From assembly GCF_019443325.1 (NCBI RefSeq), contig NZ_CP080383.1, positions 3,906,001 to 3,970,000 on the forward strand: DNA of 64,000 nt, written 5' to 3'. This document shows, one piece after another, positions 37,679 through 46,105 of the stretch. Origin of the DNA: Cryobacterium sp. PAMC25264 (GTDB lineage: Bacteria; Actinomycetota; Actinomycetes; Actinomycetales; Microbacteriaceae). Position numbers and translations under genes: made by a program. The stretch's first letter is position 1; each line of letters begins with the position of its first letter. The notes below the pieces were generated by a model that searched no databases, was not told the origin of the DNA, and saw only the letters and a program-made list of their open reading frames with translations.

Positions 37679-38695
37679 CTAAATGCTCAGGCGGCGAAGT
37701 CTGGTGAGTCGACGGAGGCCGACACCGAGTGCTCCGGTCGGTCCGGGGCTGACGGCTCGCTCCAGGTGTTCGCTCACGCCCTCCCTGTCTAGCTGGATGC
37801 CGATCGCGACGAGGCCGTCATCGCCCCGGTCAACCGGGTGCGGGGCGAGATGGATGTGCCGGCCGACGACGTTGACGGCGTACCGGCGGCGGCGTGCCCC
37901 CGCGTCGATGGTGACCGCGCCCTTGAGCCGATAGACCCCGGCGGGCGGTCGCTCGAGCAGGTCGGCGAGTCGGCCGGGGTCGACCGGGCGCCGGGTTGAC
38001 ACCGTCACGGCATCCGCGGGGGGATGGTGGTGGTCATGATCCGGGTCGGCGTCGGTGAGGGCGGCGAATGACAGCTCGCCATCCGGAGCCGGTTCGAGCG
38101 CGGCGTCGAACACCAGCAGCGGATCGATGCGACCCCGGGTGGTGGTGATGACCCGGGCGCGCGGATTGCGCTCCCGAATCCGCTGCACCATCCGCTCGAT
38201 CACGGCCTCCCGCCGCGGTGGCGGGAGGCGGTCGATCTTGTTGATCACGATCAGGCCCGCGGCCGAATACCGGGCGGGGGCCAGACCGCCGCGGTCGATG
38301 GTGGCGAAGTGCTCCACGGCATCCACCACGTCGATGAGGCCGCCCGGGCGCACCCGGGCCACGGCGCTGTAGCGGATGAGTTGGGCCAGGGCCGACGGCT
38401 CGGCGACGCCGCTGGCCTCGACGATCACGGCGTCCAGCCGGAGCCGCGGCTCGGTGAGCCTCTCGAGTGCCGCGCCAAGGCCGCCGGAGTCGGGTAGGCA
38501 GCACACGCATCCGCCGCTGATGCCGGCCACCTCGTCGACCTGGCCGATTGCCAGGCCGGCGTCGACATTGAGGTCGCCGAAGTCATTGATGACCACGCCC
38601 AGGCGGGCACCGGGCGTCTGCAGCAGGTGGTTGAGCAGGGTGGTCTTGCCCGCGCCGAGGTGGCCGGTCAGGGCAATCACCGGAATCTGTCGCAC
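37679..38695 (-). CDS. COG0523 GTPase (CobW/YciC type), putative zinc chaperone
   Basis: A 338-residue G3E-family GTPase with Walker A GHLGAGKTT (about residues 10-18), the metal-binding CxCC motif (GGCVCCLP, near 60), NKID guanine-specificity motif and a His-rich loop (HDHHH) before the C-terminal CobW_C domain. COG0523 proteins deliver zinc or substitute metals to client enzymes during zinc limitation. GTG 38695 starts 17 bases after the stop of the upstream ferredoxin-like gene. The operon (COG0523, ferredoxin-like, this gene) reads leftward from the divergent box at 40251. Confidence 0.9.
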   Translation of the reverse strand: MRQIPVIALTGHLGAGKTTLLNHLLQTPGARLGVVINDFGDLNVDAGLAIGQVDEVAGISGGCVCCLPDSGGLGAALERLTEPRLRLDAVIVEASGVAEPSALAQLIRYSAVARVRPGGLIDVVDAVEHFATIDRGGLAPARYSAAGLIVINKIDRLPPPRREAVIERMVQRIRERNPRARVITTTRGRIDPLLVFDAALEPAPDGELSFAALTDADPDHDHHHPPADAVTVSTRRPVDPGRLADLLERPPAGVYRLKGAVTIDAGARRRRYAVNVVGRHIHLAPHPVDRGDDGLVAIGIQLDREGVSEHLERAVSPGPTGALGVGLRRLTRLRRLSI

Positions 38696-38712
38696 AGAGC
38701 GGACCCTCCCCG

Positions 38713-39174
38713 TCAAGCGGTCAGGTCGGGGCGGGCACCCGCACCCGTCTCGGTGTCGGCGCCGCGCGCTCGAATGGGATGACCGATGCCGAGGATGGCC
38801 TCGCGCAGGGTGGTGGGCGCGTCGCGGGCGGGCAGGTCGGTGCTCGACGGTCCGCCGGAGTCGACCCACCCGAGCAGGGCGGCCAGGGTCGCCGGTCGGT
38901 CCACGCCGCCCAGCCAGACGGATGGCCCTGTCGTGCCGGTGCCGCCATCGCGGCGGGCCACGGCGGCGACAGCCCCGCTGGCGCAGGCTCCCAGGCAGGG
39001 GGTGCTGACGAGCACGGCGCCTCGGCTGCGGGATACGGTGGCGCGCAGTCGCTCAGTGCCGGTCTGGTCATCCGCCAGCCTGTGCAGAGCCTCGCAGCGG
39101 TGGCCCGCGCAGAGCGCGACGAGGGGGCCGCTCGCTTCGGGGGCTGGCGGCGTGCGCTTCGGGGTGCGAGTCAT
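38713..39174 (-). CDS. small cysteine-rich, (2Fe-2S) ferredoxin-like protein
   Basis: A 153-residue protein. Four Cys are arranged as CAGHRC in the N-terminal third and PCLGAC about 33 residues later, the spacing of thioredoxin-fold [2Fe-2S] ferredoxins. There is no signal peptide. It is placed between two COG0523 GTPases, with 30- and 17-base gaps, so it is cotranscribed with zinc-starvation genes. Redox partner and client are unknown; the cysteines could alternatively bind zinc. ATG 39174 lies behind GGGAG. Confidence 0.65.
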   Translation of the reverse strand: MTRTPKRTPPAPEASGPLVALCAGHRCEALHRLADDQTGTERLRATVSRSRGAVLVSTPCLGACASGAVAAVARRDGGTGTTGPSVWLGGVDRPATLAALLGWVDSGGPSSTDLPARDAPTTLREAILGIGHPIRARGADTETGAGARPDLTA

Positions 39175-39204
39175 GGGGGTCTCCCTGGGTCGGTGGCGGG
39201 CGGC

Positions 39205-40236
39205 CTAGTCGGTGTCGAGGTCCCAGGCCGGGAATGGATCGGCCAGGGCGCGCCACTCGATCGGGCCGCCGATGAACTCGCGGTCGTCGAGCAGGCAGGC
39301 GTTGAGGTTCGCGGTGAGCCGGGCGCTGTCGAGGTCTCGGCCGAAGAAGGCGATCTCCTGGCCCCACGGTGACTCGGGGTCGTGGCTGCCCATGCCGGTC
39401 GGCTCGAATTCGATGCTCGGGCCGGCACTGTTCCACGAGCCGACGACGTGCGGGCGCGATGCCAGCCGGAAGAGCCCGCGGGACCGCAGGATCTCGCCCG
39501 AGTCGGTGGACCTGTCGCTGAGGAACTCGGCCAGCCGACCCGGATGGAAGGGGCGGGGATCCCGGTAGACCACACAGCCGAGGCCGGTGCGGCTCGCACC
39601 GAGCAGTCCCTCGCCGTTGAGCTGCCGAATCCAGCCGGGGCTCTGCTGCAGCCAGGCCAGCATGTCTTCCCGAGGCGGCAGCCATCCGCCCACCGAGCTG
39701 CGCCTGTGCCGAGCGAAGACCACCTGGCACGAGGGGTTCAGCAGTCGAACGAAATCACGCAGGTCCGCGCACTCGGCGGCGGTGGCGAGGTCGGTCTTGT
39801 TGATTACCACCACACTGGCCCACTCGATCTGTTGCACGAGGGCATCGGCCACGGTGCGGTCGTGCTCGCCGTGGGTGGCGCAGGGCACCGGGGGTTCGGG
39901 GGCGAGAGCGTCGCTGCGGATGTCGCGCCAGAATGTGGACGCGTCGAGCACGCTCACAAAATTGCCCAGCCGGATGGGGCCGGTGCCGGGATGCCGTGCC
40001 GGGTCACGGCCGGCGGCCATGACCGAGATCGCCACCTCGAGGGGCACGGCGGACGGGTGGATCTCCAGCATCACCTCACCCCGGGTGCCCGTGCCGGCGA
40101 TGGCGCCGCTCACGGCGTCGTGATCGGCGCCGACCAGGCCGATGCTGGTGCGGCCGCTCGCGCGGGCGATCGAGGACTTGCCGGCGCCGGGGAGGCCGCT
40201 GACCAGATTCACGGTGAGGAAGGGCGGTGGTGTCAT
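39205..40236 (-). CDS. divergent COG0523-family GTPase lacking the CxCC motif
   Basis: A 343-residue G3E GTPase: Walker A GLPGAGKSS (about residues 14-22), NKTD guanine motif (VVVINKTDLA near 145) and a C-terminal CobW_C-type domain (FHPGRLAEFL onward). Unlike its neighbour, the stretch after the switch region reads GTRGEVMLEIHPSAVPLEVA and has no CxCC, so the canonical metal site is missing. It is the first gene leftward of the Zur-like box at 40251, divergent from L36. It may act in regulation or metal transfer with other ligands (its ELHP/His and Cys residues elsewhere). Confidence 0.82.
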   Translation of the reverse strand: MTPPPFLTVNLVSGLPGAGKSSIARASGRTSIGLVGADHDAVSGAIAGTGTRGEVMLEIHPSAVPLEVAISVMAAGRDPARHPGTGPIRLGNFVSVLDASTFWRDIRSDALAPEPPVPCATHGEHDRTVADALVQQIEWASVVVINKTDLATAAECADLRDFVRLLNPSCQVVFARHRRSSVGGWLPPREDMLAWLQQSPGWIRQLNGEGLLGASRTGLGCVVYRDPRPFHPGRLAEFLSDRSTDSGEILRSRGLFRLASRPHVVGSWNSAGPSIEFEPTGMGSHDPESPWGQEIAFFGRDLDSARLTANLNACLLDDREFIGGPIEWRALADPFPAWDLDTD

Positions 40237-40250
40237 GCTGTTACTCTAAT

Positions 40251-40265
40251 TGATATTCATTCTCA
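40251..40265. promoter_or_regulatory. Zur-like operator between rpmJ2 and the COG0523 operon
   Basis: TGATATTCATTCTCA, extended as ATTGATATTCATTCTCAAT (40249-40267), is an imperfect dyad close to the actinobacterial Zur pattern TGANAATNATTNTCA. It lies between divergent starts at 40236 and 40283 and can control both. Confidence 0.7.
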
Positions 40266-40282
40266 ATAAGGAAGTCGTGGCC

Positions 40283-40405
40283 ATGAAAGTACGCAATTCA
40301 CTCAAAGCGCTCAAGAGGCTCCCCGGGGCCCAGATCGTGCACCGGCGCGGCCGGGTGTTCGTGATCAACAAGAAGAACCCGCGCCTGAAGGCCCGACAGG
40401 GTTAA
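40283..40405 (+). CDS. rpmJ: ribosomal protein bL36, zinc-free (C-minus) paralog
   Basis: A 40-residue protein, [20 protein letters not shown] onward, the bL36 fold without the four zinc-binding Cys/His (no Cys at all). Such C-minus paralogs are induced by zinc starvation under Zur and replace the zinc form in ribosomes. The Zur-like box 20 bases upstream fits. AAGGAAG precedes ATG 40283. The oxidoreductase gene begins one base after the stop, so it is cotranscribed. It is too short for many gene-callers but clear. Confidence 0.93.
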   Translation: MKVRNSLKALKRLPGAQIVHRRGRVFVINKKNPRLKARQG

Positions 40406-40406
40406 C

Positions 40407-41531
40407 GTGTCGGAGCAGACAGCGGTGCTCGACACCCTCGTGATCGGGGCCGGCCCGGCCAGCATCGGCACCGCCGTGGCCCTGCAGGCCGTGCACGGAC
40501 TGGTGCACGGGGTCGTCGAACGAGGCCAGCTCGGCCAGAGCTTCCTCGATTGGCCGGAGCAGATGACCTTTCTGACGCCCTCCTTCACGGGCAACGGCTT
40601 TGGGGCGACCGACCTCAACTCGGTGCATCCGCAGACCTCGCCGGCCTTCAGCCTGGGGGTCGACTACCCCTCCGGCGCCCAGTACGCCAGGTACCTGCGC
40701 GGCGTGGCCCGGCACTTCGCGGTGCCGATCATGGCCGAGACCGAGGTCACCGGCATTCGGCCGACGACGGATGGTTTCGCCGTCGACACCAGCAGTGGTG
40801 CGGTCGCCGCCCGTACCGTGGTGTGGGCGGGCGGCGAGTTCCACACTCCCCGCCAGCCGAGCCTGGCCGGCGTCGACCACTCTGATCACTCCTCGGCGGC
40901 CGCGGCCTGGGGGCCCCGCTCCGGCCGGGTCGTCATCGTGGGCGGCTATGAGTCCGGCCTCGATCTGGCCTGCCACCACGTGGCCGAGGGCGCCAGCGTC
41001 ACCGTCGTCGACCCTGGGCATCCGTGGGAGGCCGGCACCGGATCCGACCCCTCCTTTCGTTTGGCCCCACGCACCCGAGCCCGGATGAAGGCGGCTCTGG
41101 CCACCGGTCGGCTCACCCTGTCGTCGGCCGGGGCGGTCACCGGAATTCGGGCGGGCAGCACCGGGGCGTACACCGTGGCCATCGCCGGGGCTATGGCGCT
41201 CGTGGCGGACTCCCGGCCGATCCTGGCCACCGGGTTCGGCGCGGGTCTGGGGCCGGCCGCGGATCTCTTCGAGGACCGCGGCGACGGCTGGCCACTGCTG
41301 GACGAGAACGACGAATCCACTCTGACCCCCGGGCTGTTCCTGGTCGGCGCGGCGCTCCGCCATGGTGGGCTCACGTTCTGCTTCGTCTACAAGTACCGGC
41401 AGCGCTTCGCGCACGTGGCCGGGGTGATCGGGCGGCGCCTGGGCAAGGACTGTGCGGCGCTCGAAGAGTGGCGCACCGCCGGCATGCTGACCGACGACCT
41501 GAGCTGCTGCGGTGTGGAATGCGCCTGCTGA
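40407..41531 (+). CDS. FAD-dependent oxidoreductase with Cys-rich C-terminus
   Basis: A 374-residue flavin monooxygenase-like protein (COG2072-type). The N-terminal FAD motif is VIGAGPASIGTA (about 13-24), and a second nucleotide motif VIVGGYESGLDLA lies near 176. The last residues read SCCGVECAC, a metal-ligand-like tail. GTG 40407 follows the L36 stop by one base, and the next gene overlaps it by 13 bases, so it belongs to the Zur-linked operon. ArsO-like proteins (FAD enzymes beside arsenite permeases) are the closest context match. Substrate unknown. Confidence 0.75.
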   Translation: MSEQTAVLDTLVIGAGPASIGTAVALQAVHGLVHGVVERGQLGQSFLDWPEQMTFLTPSFTGNGFGATDLNSVHPQTSPAFSLGVDYPSGAQYARYLRGVARHFAVPIMAETEVTGIRPTTDGFAVDTSSGAVAARTVVWAGGEFHTPRQPSLAGVDHSDHSSAAAAWGPRSGRVVIVGGYESGLDLACHHVAEGASVTVVDPGHPWEAGTGSDPSFRLAPRTRARMKAALATGRLTLSSAGAVTGIRAGSTGAYTVAIAGAMALVADSRPILATGFGAGLGPAADLFEDRGDGWPLLDENDESTLTPGLFLVGAALRHGGLTFCFVYKYRQRFAHVAGVIGRRLGKDCAALEEWRTAGMLTDDLSCCGVECAC

Positions 41532-42556
41532 CCCGCTGGGCGGCGCCCCGGGCATCCGCCCTGCCCGCCGTGGAGGCGGGGTCACGACCGTGGCTGCTCA
41601 CGGCGCTTCTCCTGGGCGCGATCGTGGCCGGCTCCCTGTTGGGTACCTGGCGGCCCGGATCGGCGGCGGTGCTCTCCGCGTGGGTCGATCCCACGGTGCT
41701 CACGCTGCTGGTGCTTTTGTTCTTCGAGGTACGCTTTCTGGACGTGCGACGGCTGCGGGCGGCACCCCGTTTTCTGCTGTTGGCCTGGTGCGCCAATTTC
41801 CTCGTGGTGCCGCTGATCGGGGTCGGCGTCGCGTCGCTGTTCCTGTCGGGGGAGCCGCTGCTGTTCACCGGGCTGCTGATCTACTTCGTCGCCCCGTGCA
41901 CCGATTGGTTCCTCGGCTTCACGCGGTTGGCCGGCGGCAACATCACGCTCGGCTCGGTGCTGCTTCCCCTGAACCTGCTGACCCAGCTGGCGCTGTTTCC
42001 GGTGTTCCTGGCGCTGTTCGCGCGCATCCCGGCCGGTCTGGACGTGCCCTCACTGCTGCAGACCCTCGGTCAGTGGTTCCTCGCGCCCATAGTGCTGGCA
42101 GCCGGCCTGCGCGCCCTGCTCGCCTGGGCGCTGCCTGCCGCGGTCTGCACGCGGCTGCTCGGTCTGGTCGGGCGCATGATTCCGGGGGTGATCGCCCTGC
42201 TGATCGTCGAGATCTTCACCGCCCACATCGGCACCATCCTCAATCGTGTGGACGCGTTCCTGGTCATCCTCGTTGCGGTCATGCTGTTCTTCCTCCTCAC
42301 TTATCTGGTTGGCGACCTGCTGTCGCGCCTGTTCGGGTTGGACTACCCGGAGCACGCCCTGCTGACCATGACGACGGCAGCCAGAAACGCCCCGCTGATG
42401 CTCGGACTGACCACGGTGGCGCTGCCCGGTCAGCCCCTCGTGTACGCCGCGATCATCATCGGAATGCTCGTGGAGTTCCCGCACCTGACCGTCATCCGGG
42501 CGCTGCTGCTGCGCCGGCGGCTTAGGGTGGGGGAATGTCCCGAAGTGCGCGCCTGA
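41519..42556 (+). CDS. ACR3-like arsenite/bile-acid-symporter superfamily transporter
   Basis: A 345-residue membrane protein with about ten hydrophobic segments. The superfamily cysteine of TM4 is present in APCTDWFLGFTRLAGG, and a later RNAPLMLGL segment matches the ACR3 second half. It differs from the ACR3 at 58.2 kb, so it is not a simple duplicate. ATG 41519 overlaps the oxidoreductase gene. Position in a Zur-linked operon suggests transport of a metalloid, thiol-complexed metal or organic anion. Arsenite efflux is possible but not shown. Confidence 0.7.
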   Translation: MRLLTRWAAPRASALPAVEAGSRPWLLTALLLGAIVAGSLLGTWRPGSAAVLSAWVDPTVLTLLVLLFFEVRFLDVRRLRAAPRFLLLAWCANFLVVPLIGVGVASLFLSGEPLLFTGLLIYFVAPCTDWFLGFTRLAGGNITLGSVLLPLNLLTQLALFPVFLALFARIPAGLDVPSLLQTLGQWFLAPIVLAAGLRALLAWALPAAVCTRLLGLVGRMIPGVIALLIVEIFTAHIGTILNRVDAFLVILVAVMLFFLLTYLVGDLLSRLFGLDYPEHALLTMTTAARNAPLMLGLTTVALPGQPLVYAAIIIGMLVEFPHLTVIRALLLRRRLRVGECPEVRA

Positions 42557-42816
42557 AACCCCACGAACTGGTTGCGGCGTGGCCGGACGGGCCCGCCAGC
42601 GACGCTCTCGGGGAGGTAGCCCGGGTGTTTGCGGGTAACCTGCGCGAGGCCATCGGCGAGAAGAGCATCCGCTCCGCCGCCGAGGCCTGCGGCATGAACC
42701 ACGCCACCCTGATCGGCATCCTGGACGGCAGGGCCTGGCCGGACATGGAGACCATCGCCAAACTCGAACGCGGCCTGGACGTTGCGCTCTGGCCCGCCCA
42801 CACCCCCTCCACCTGA
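42535..42816 (+). CDS. small XRE-type helix-turn-helix protein
   Basis: A 93-residue protein. A Cro/C1-type helix-turn-helix is visible around residues 46-70 (SIRSAAEACGMNHATLIGILDGRAWP), followed by the usual ETIAKLERGL helix. It overlaps the transporter gene by 22 bases. No enzymatic domain is present. It could regulate the operon it ends. The IS110-type element follows 37 bases later. Confidence 0.75.
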   Translation: MSRSARLKPHELVAAWPDGPASDALGEVARVFAGNLREAIGEKSIRSAAEACGMNHATLIGILDGRAWPDMETIAKLERGLDVALWPAHTPST

Positions 42817-42859
42817 CTCCGTTCGTTGATCGAGCCTGTCGAGATTCGGTGACGTGCGT

Positions 42860-43974
42860 TCAGAGGTCGGGTCGCGGGGTCTCGATGCTCCTATAGATGT
42901 CAAGCCGCGATGGGGTGTGTTTTTCGAGTTCGTGGCGGTGGCGGATGCTGATGAGGATTTGGAAGATCTCGCGGGCGACGTAGCGTTTGAGCATGCGCAT
43001 GGCTTCGCGTTTGGTCTTGCCGCGGGCGAGGGATTTCGCGATGTAGTCGCGGGTTTGTTCGTGGGTTTTCATTCGGACCATCACGATCCGGTAGGCCGCT
43101 GAGTTGCCTTGCCGGTTACCGCCCCGGTTGAGGCGATGTCGGTTCGTTTTGCCCGACGATGCCGGTATCGGTGCTGTTCCGATCAGGTGCGCGAACGCGG
43201 ACTCGCTCTCAAGTCGGTCAACGTTCTCACCAGCGACGATCAACATCGTCGCGGCCACGTCAGGTCCAACACCGTGCACTGCGAGCAGTTCCGGGGCGTG
43301 TTCTTTCACGATCGCGGCCAGGCGTTTCATGAGGCTGTCTGCCTCGACCAACAGCTCCAAGTAGCGTTTGCCGAGGCAACGGAGAACGTTCTCGTTTCCG
43401 TCATCACGAGGTCATCAGCAGCCCGTCTGGGCAGTTTTGAGCACAGCGTGGCCAACTTCTTTGCCTTCACGTTTGCCAGGCCCAGTCGTAGCTCCGCGGG
43501 CGCGCTCACGATCAGGCCCTGGAGCTGGTTCAGGCTCTCCGTGCGCTGCTTGACCAGTAACCGCCTGGAAGTACTCACCACACGTAACGCTTCAACGAAG
43601 CCGTCCTGAACCTTCGGGACCGCGGTCGCGACCTCGTTCAACACCGCACGGGCAGCGTTGTAAGCATCGATCGTGTCGGTCTTGCCCCGCAGACGACGCA
43701 GTTGCTTATCCGGGGCGATCACATCGATCACCGGGATCCCGCGCCGCGTGAGCTCACGGGTCAATCCCGCGCCGTAAGACCCGGTCCCTTCAACGCCAGC
43801 GCGACCAATCCGGCCAACGTCAGTGGCCCAACCAATGAGCTCGCGGTAGCCGGCAGGGGTGGCGTCGAACTTCCGGTCGGTGATCTTCTTCCCAACGTGA
43901 TTGATCACCGCCGCGTGGTGAAAATCTTTGTGCGTATCGATGCCGAGGACAAGCTCTTTCGTGGAATACGTCAT
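42860..43974 (-). pseudogene. IS110-family transposase, split by a one-base shift
   Basis: The N-terminal frame (43974 to 43327, 215 residues) carries the DEDD nuclease start LGIDTHKDFH and TDTIDAYNAARAVL. The C-terminal frame (43360 to 42860) carries the transposase_20 region AVHGVGPDVAATMLIVAG and the catalytic-serine segment PIPASSGKTNRHRLNRGG. The frames should join near 43395, where one base is missing in a GAAAC run: restored, the sequence would read VLRCLGKRYLELLVEADS. The intact protein would be about 370 residues. It is either an inactive copy or an assembly error. Confidence 0.85.
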
Positions 43975-44107
43975 GCTGAATACAGCCCTTCTAACTAAGG
44001 GTCAGTGTTCAGGGGCGCCGTCAGACAAGTCAGTGAAGAGGCTGGAGCCAAGCTCCTATTAGGTCATGGTGACGTCCCTGAACACGACCAAACCATCGTG
44101 CGTTCAG
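43975..44107 (-). ncRNA. candidate IS110 bridge-RNA region
   Basis: IS110-type elements encode a structured guide (bridge) RNA in the non-coding end upstream of the transposase. Here that end shows paired arms GTGTTCAGGG (44005-44014) and CCCTGAACAC (44076-44085), ten perfect pairs, with an inner GGAGCC/AGCTCC stem. The RNA would be transcribed leftward. This is inference from family knowledge and visible complementarity. Confidence 0.35.
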
Positions 44108-44246
44108 GGGGCTGGACACCGGGCGACGCATCGAGACAAAGACAACCGCAGCGTCAGACAGGCTCAGAGTCAGACCAGACCAACCCCCTACAACCATCAT
44201 CACTGACAGGCTCGACCAGCGGGGCGGGGGCGACCTGCGGGACAAG

Positions 44247-44975
44247 TCAGCGGTGGTTCTCGGTCTGCTCGACCTGGTCGGCGAGGTCGTCGGGGCTCAG
44301 CTCCGCGTTCTTGAACTCCGCCGTGAGCGGCAGCTCGAGGTGCAGATCGGTGCCGATGCAGATCTCGATGGTGCCAGAGAGCAGCCTGAAGTCGAGAACG
44401 TGGCCGCCGTGTCCGCGATCGGCGTCGATGTAGTGCACGTGCCCGCCCGGCACCCCAATGCCCTGCCCATAGAGCGGGGTGCGGAAGCCCGCGACGACGC
44501 CGGTGGAGCTGCCGAACTCGATCGTCTTCTCGCCGCGGATGGCCTCGGACATGGGCTGGTACGGCTTCTCTTGCCGCTCAACGGCCCGCACCCGCACCCA
44601 CTCGAACTCCCCGGTGAGACGCACGGCATAGAGGTAGTTGGAGCTCTGCAGGGTGTCGGTGATCAGACAAACGGCCTCATCACGGGTCGCCGGCGCGGTG
44701 ACCGGGATGCTCACCGTTGGACGGAACGCGGTGACGACGGCGAACGGCGTGCGCTCGTCACCCCCGGCCGGCGTCACCGTGCCATCGGCGCGCATCCGAT
44801 AGCAGACGCCGTCGAGGATCAGCATTTCGCCGTCGAGCGCGTTGAAGGTGCCGAGCCCGAAATCCCCGTGTTCGAGCAGCGTGGCCACGGTGGTCTCGCC
44901 GTCGTAGATGCCGTCGAGCAGGGCGCTCATCAGGCTGGTCTGGTAGATCAGGTGGCGGCCGGCGGGTACGTCCAC
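44247..44975 (-). CDS. budA: alpha-acetolactate decarboxylase
   Basis: A 242-residue cytosolic or exported zinc enzyme that converts 2-acetolactate to acetoin. The metal ligands are visible in GHVHYIDADRGHGGHVLDF (three His), and LLEHGDFGLGTFNALDGEM near residue 33 is the family signature. ATG 44975 lies behind AGGAGGAA. No acetolactate synthase or butanediol dehydrogenase is adjacent, so its pathway partners are elsewhere. Acetoin formation would drain excess pyruvate without acid production. Confidence 0.93.
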   Translation of the reverse strand: MDVPAGRHLIYQTSLMSALLDGIYDGETTVATLLEHGDFGLGTFNALDGEMLILDGVCYRMRADGTVTPAGGDERTPFAVVTAFRPTVSIPVTAPATRDEAVCLITDTLQSSNYLYAVRLTGEFEWVRVRAVERQEKPYQPMSEAIRGEKTIEFGSSTGVVAGFRTPLYGQGIGVPGGHVHYIDADRGHGGHVLDFRLLSGTIEICIGTDLHLELPLTAEFKNAELSPDDLADQVEQTENHR

Positions 44976-45003
44976 GATGGTTCCTCCTGTGTGGGTCTGC
45001 GGC

Positions 45004-45930
45004 TTAGAGCGAGGGAATCAGTTCGGGCACCCGGCAGGGCTGGCCGTGCGCAAGGTTGAGGCAGGCGTCGAAGACGTCGGGGTACGGGTCGGTTCCGCCG
45101 GGGCCGAACCAGGCCGTGTAGAACAGCCAGAAGTTGAGATTGCCGTGCGTGGAGCATCCGTCGCCGTCACTGTCGGGATCGGCCAGGGCGGCCTCGTTCG
45201 GCTGGTACGGCGTGTAGTTGTACAGGTTGGCGGTGGCCTGATTCTGGATGTCGACGGTGCTGGCACCGCACTCGGCGTCGGGGTTGAAGCCCACGTCGAC
45301 GGCGCCGATCTTGTAGGCGCGATCGGGCTCCTGGGTGTACTGCCGGAACTGCCAGGCCGCGTTGTAGACCTGGTTGAAGAAACCGAAATAGTCCGCGTTG
45401 CAGTCGGCGGTGTCCGGGCAGCCGTAGCCGGTGGCGCGCAGGTAACCGGACTCGGTGGGGCGGCTGAGCAGGGACTGCTCCTTCTGCAGCAGCACCAGCA
45501 GCACACGGGGGCTGATCCCGCAGGCCTCGGCGACCTTGCTGAGGATGCGGCTGGCGTGCTCGTGGGCGGCGCCGGTATACGCGGCGCAGTGGCCGGCCCC
45601 TGCGGCGGGCTCGTCGGTGGTGGTCTCGCGATACTCCCAGAGGCACGGGGAGGAATCGGTGCGGATGCAGCTGCGCGATTGCAGGAAGGTCTGGATCTCG
45701 GCTTCGGTCATGGCCGCGGCGTTGTAGAAGCTGAAGTCGCTGAGGATGCGGCCCGGCTCGAAGCCGGCGAGGTCGATCGTGTCGGTGGCGACCGGAACGG
45801 CCGGCACGGCATCTGCCGTGGCCGGTTCGGCGCGGACGGCCGAGGTGACCAGCGCGGCACCGCCCAGCGTGACGATGAGAAGCGCGGCGGTGGCGAGCGC
45901 GGACAAACGGTGGCGCTCGAAGAAGCTCAT
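45004..45930 (-). CDS. secreted protein of unknown function (actinobacterial family)
   Basis: A 308-residue protein with an N-terminal signal sequence (LSALATAALLIVTLGGAALV near residues 9-28) and no later membrane segment. It contains many Cys pairs, and conserved-looking stretches FYNAAAMTEAEIQTFLQS and ISPRVLLVLLQKEQSLL, the latter reminiscent of lytic-transglycosylase-like helices. Related actinobacterial proteins are sometimes labelled hemagglutinin without evidence. It is 29 bases upstream of budA on the same strand. No function assigned. Confidence 0.6.
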   Translation of the reverse strand: MSFFERHRLSALATAALLIVTLGGAALVTSAVRAEPATADAVPAVPVATDTIDLAGFEPGRILSDFSFYNAAAMTEAEIQTFLQSRSCIRTDSSPCLWEYRETTTDEPAAGAGHCAAYTGAAHEHASRILSKVAEACGISPRVLLVLLQKEQSLLSRPTESGYLRATGYGCPDTADCNADYFGFFNQVYNAAWQFRQYTQEPDRAYKIGAVDVGFNPDAECGASTVDIQNQATANLYNYTPYQPNEAALADPDSDGDGCSTHGNLNFWLFYTAWFGPGGTDPYPDVFDACLNLAHGQPCRVPELIPSL

Positions 45931-46105
45931 CCCGCCACACTATCGAAGGCTCACGGACCCGTGATGGGAGGAGGCTGCGAGGTGGGTTCAGCTGGGCGGC
46001 CAGCACGTGTATTACGGGCGTCTAACGATGCGTGGGGCACCCCTAGGGGTGTGCTGGGCGGCGCATCCGCTCGGATATGATTACTCGTCAGGAAAGGCGG
46101 AAACC

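Larger units (their letters stand above)
42853..44107. mobile_element. IS110-family insertion sequence with frameshifted transposase
   Basis: An 11-base direct repeat CGTGCGTTCAG flanks the element (42853-42863 and 44097-44107). Inside is an IS110-type transposase on the minus strand. The element sits between convergent genes (HTH protein and acetolactate decarboxylase), disrupting neither. IS110 elements usually lack inverted termini, so the ends are provisional; the upstream (right) end may reach further, to about 44240. Confidence 0.7.

Noticed and set aside
41024..41518. Longer start for the ACR3-like carrier
   Set aside because: The extension runs through the FAD oxidoreductase gene in another frame and carries Arg/Gly-rich shadow sequence; ATG 41519 begins the first membrane segment.
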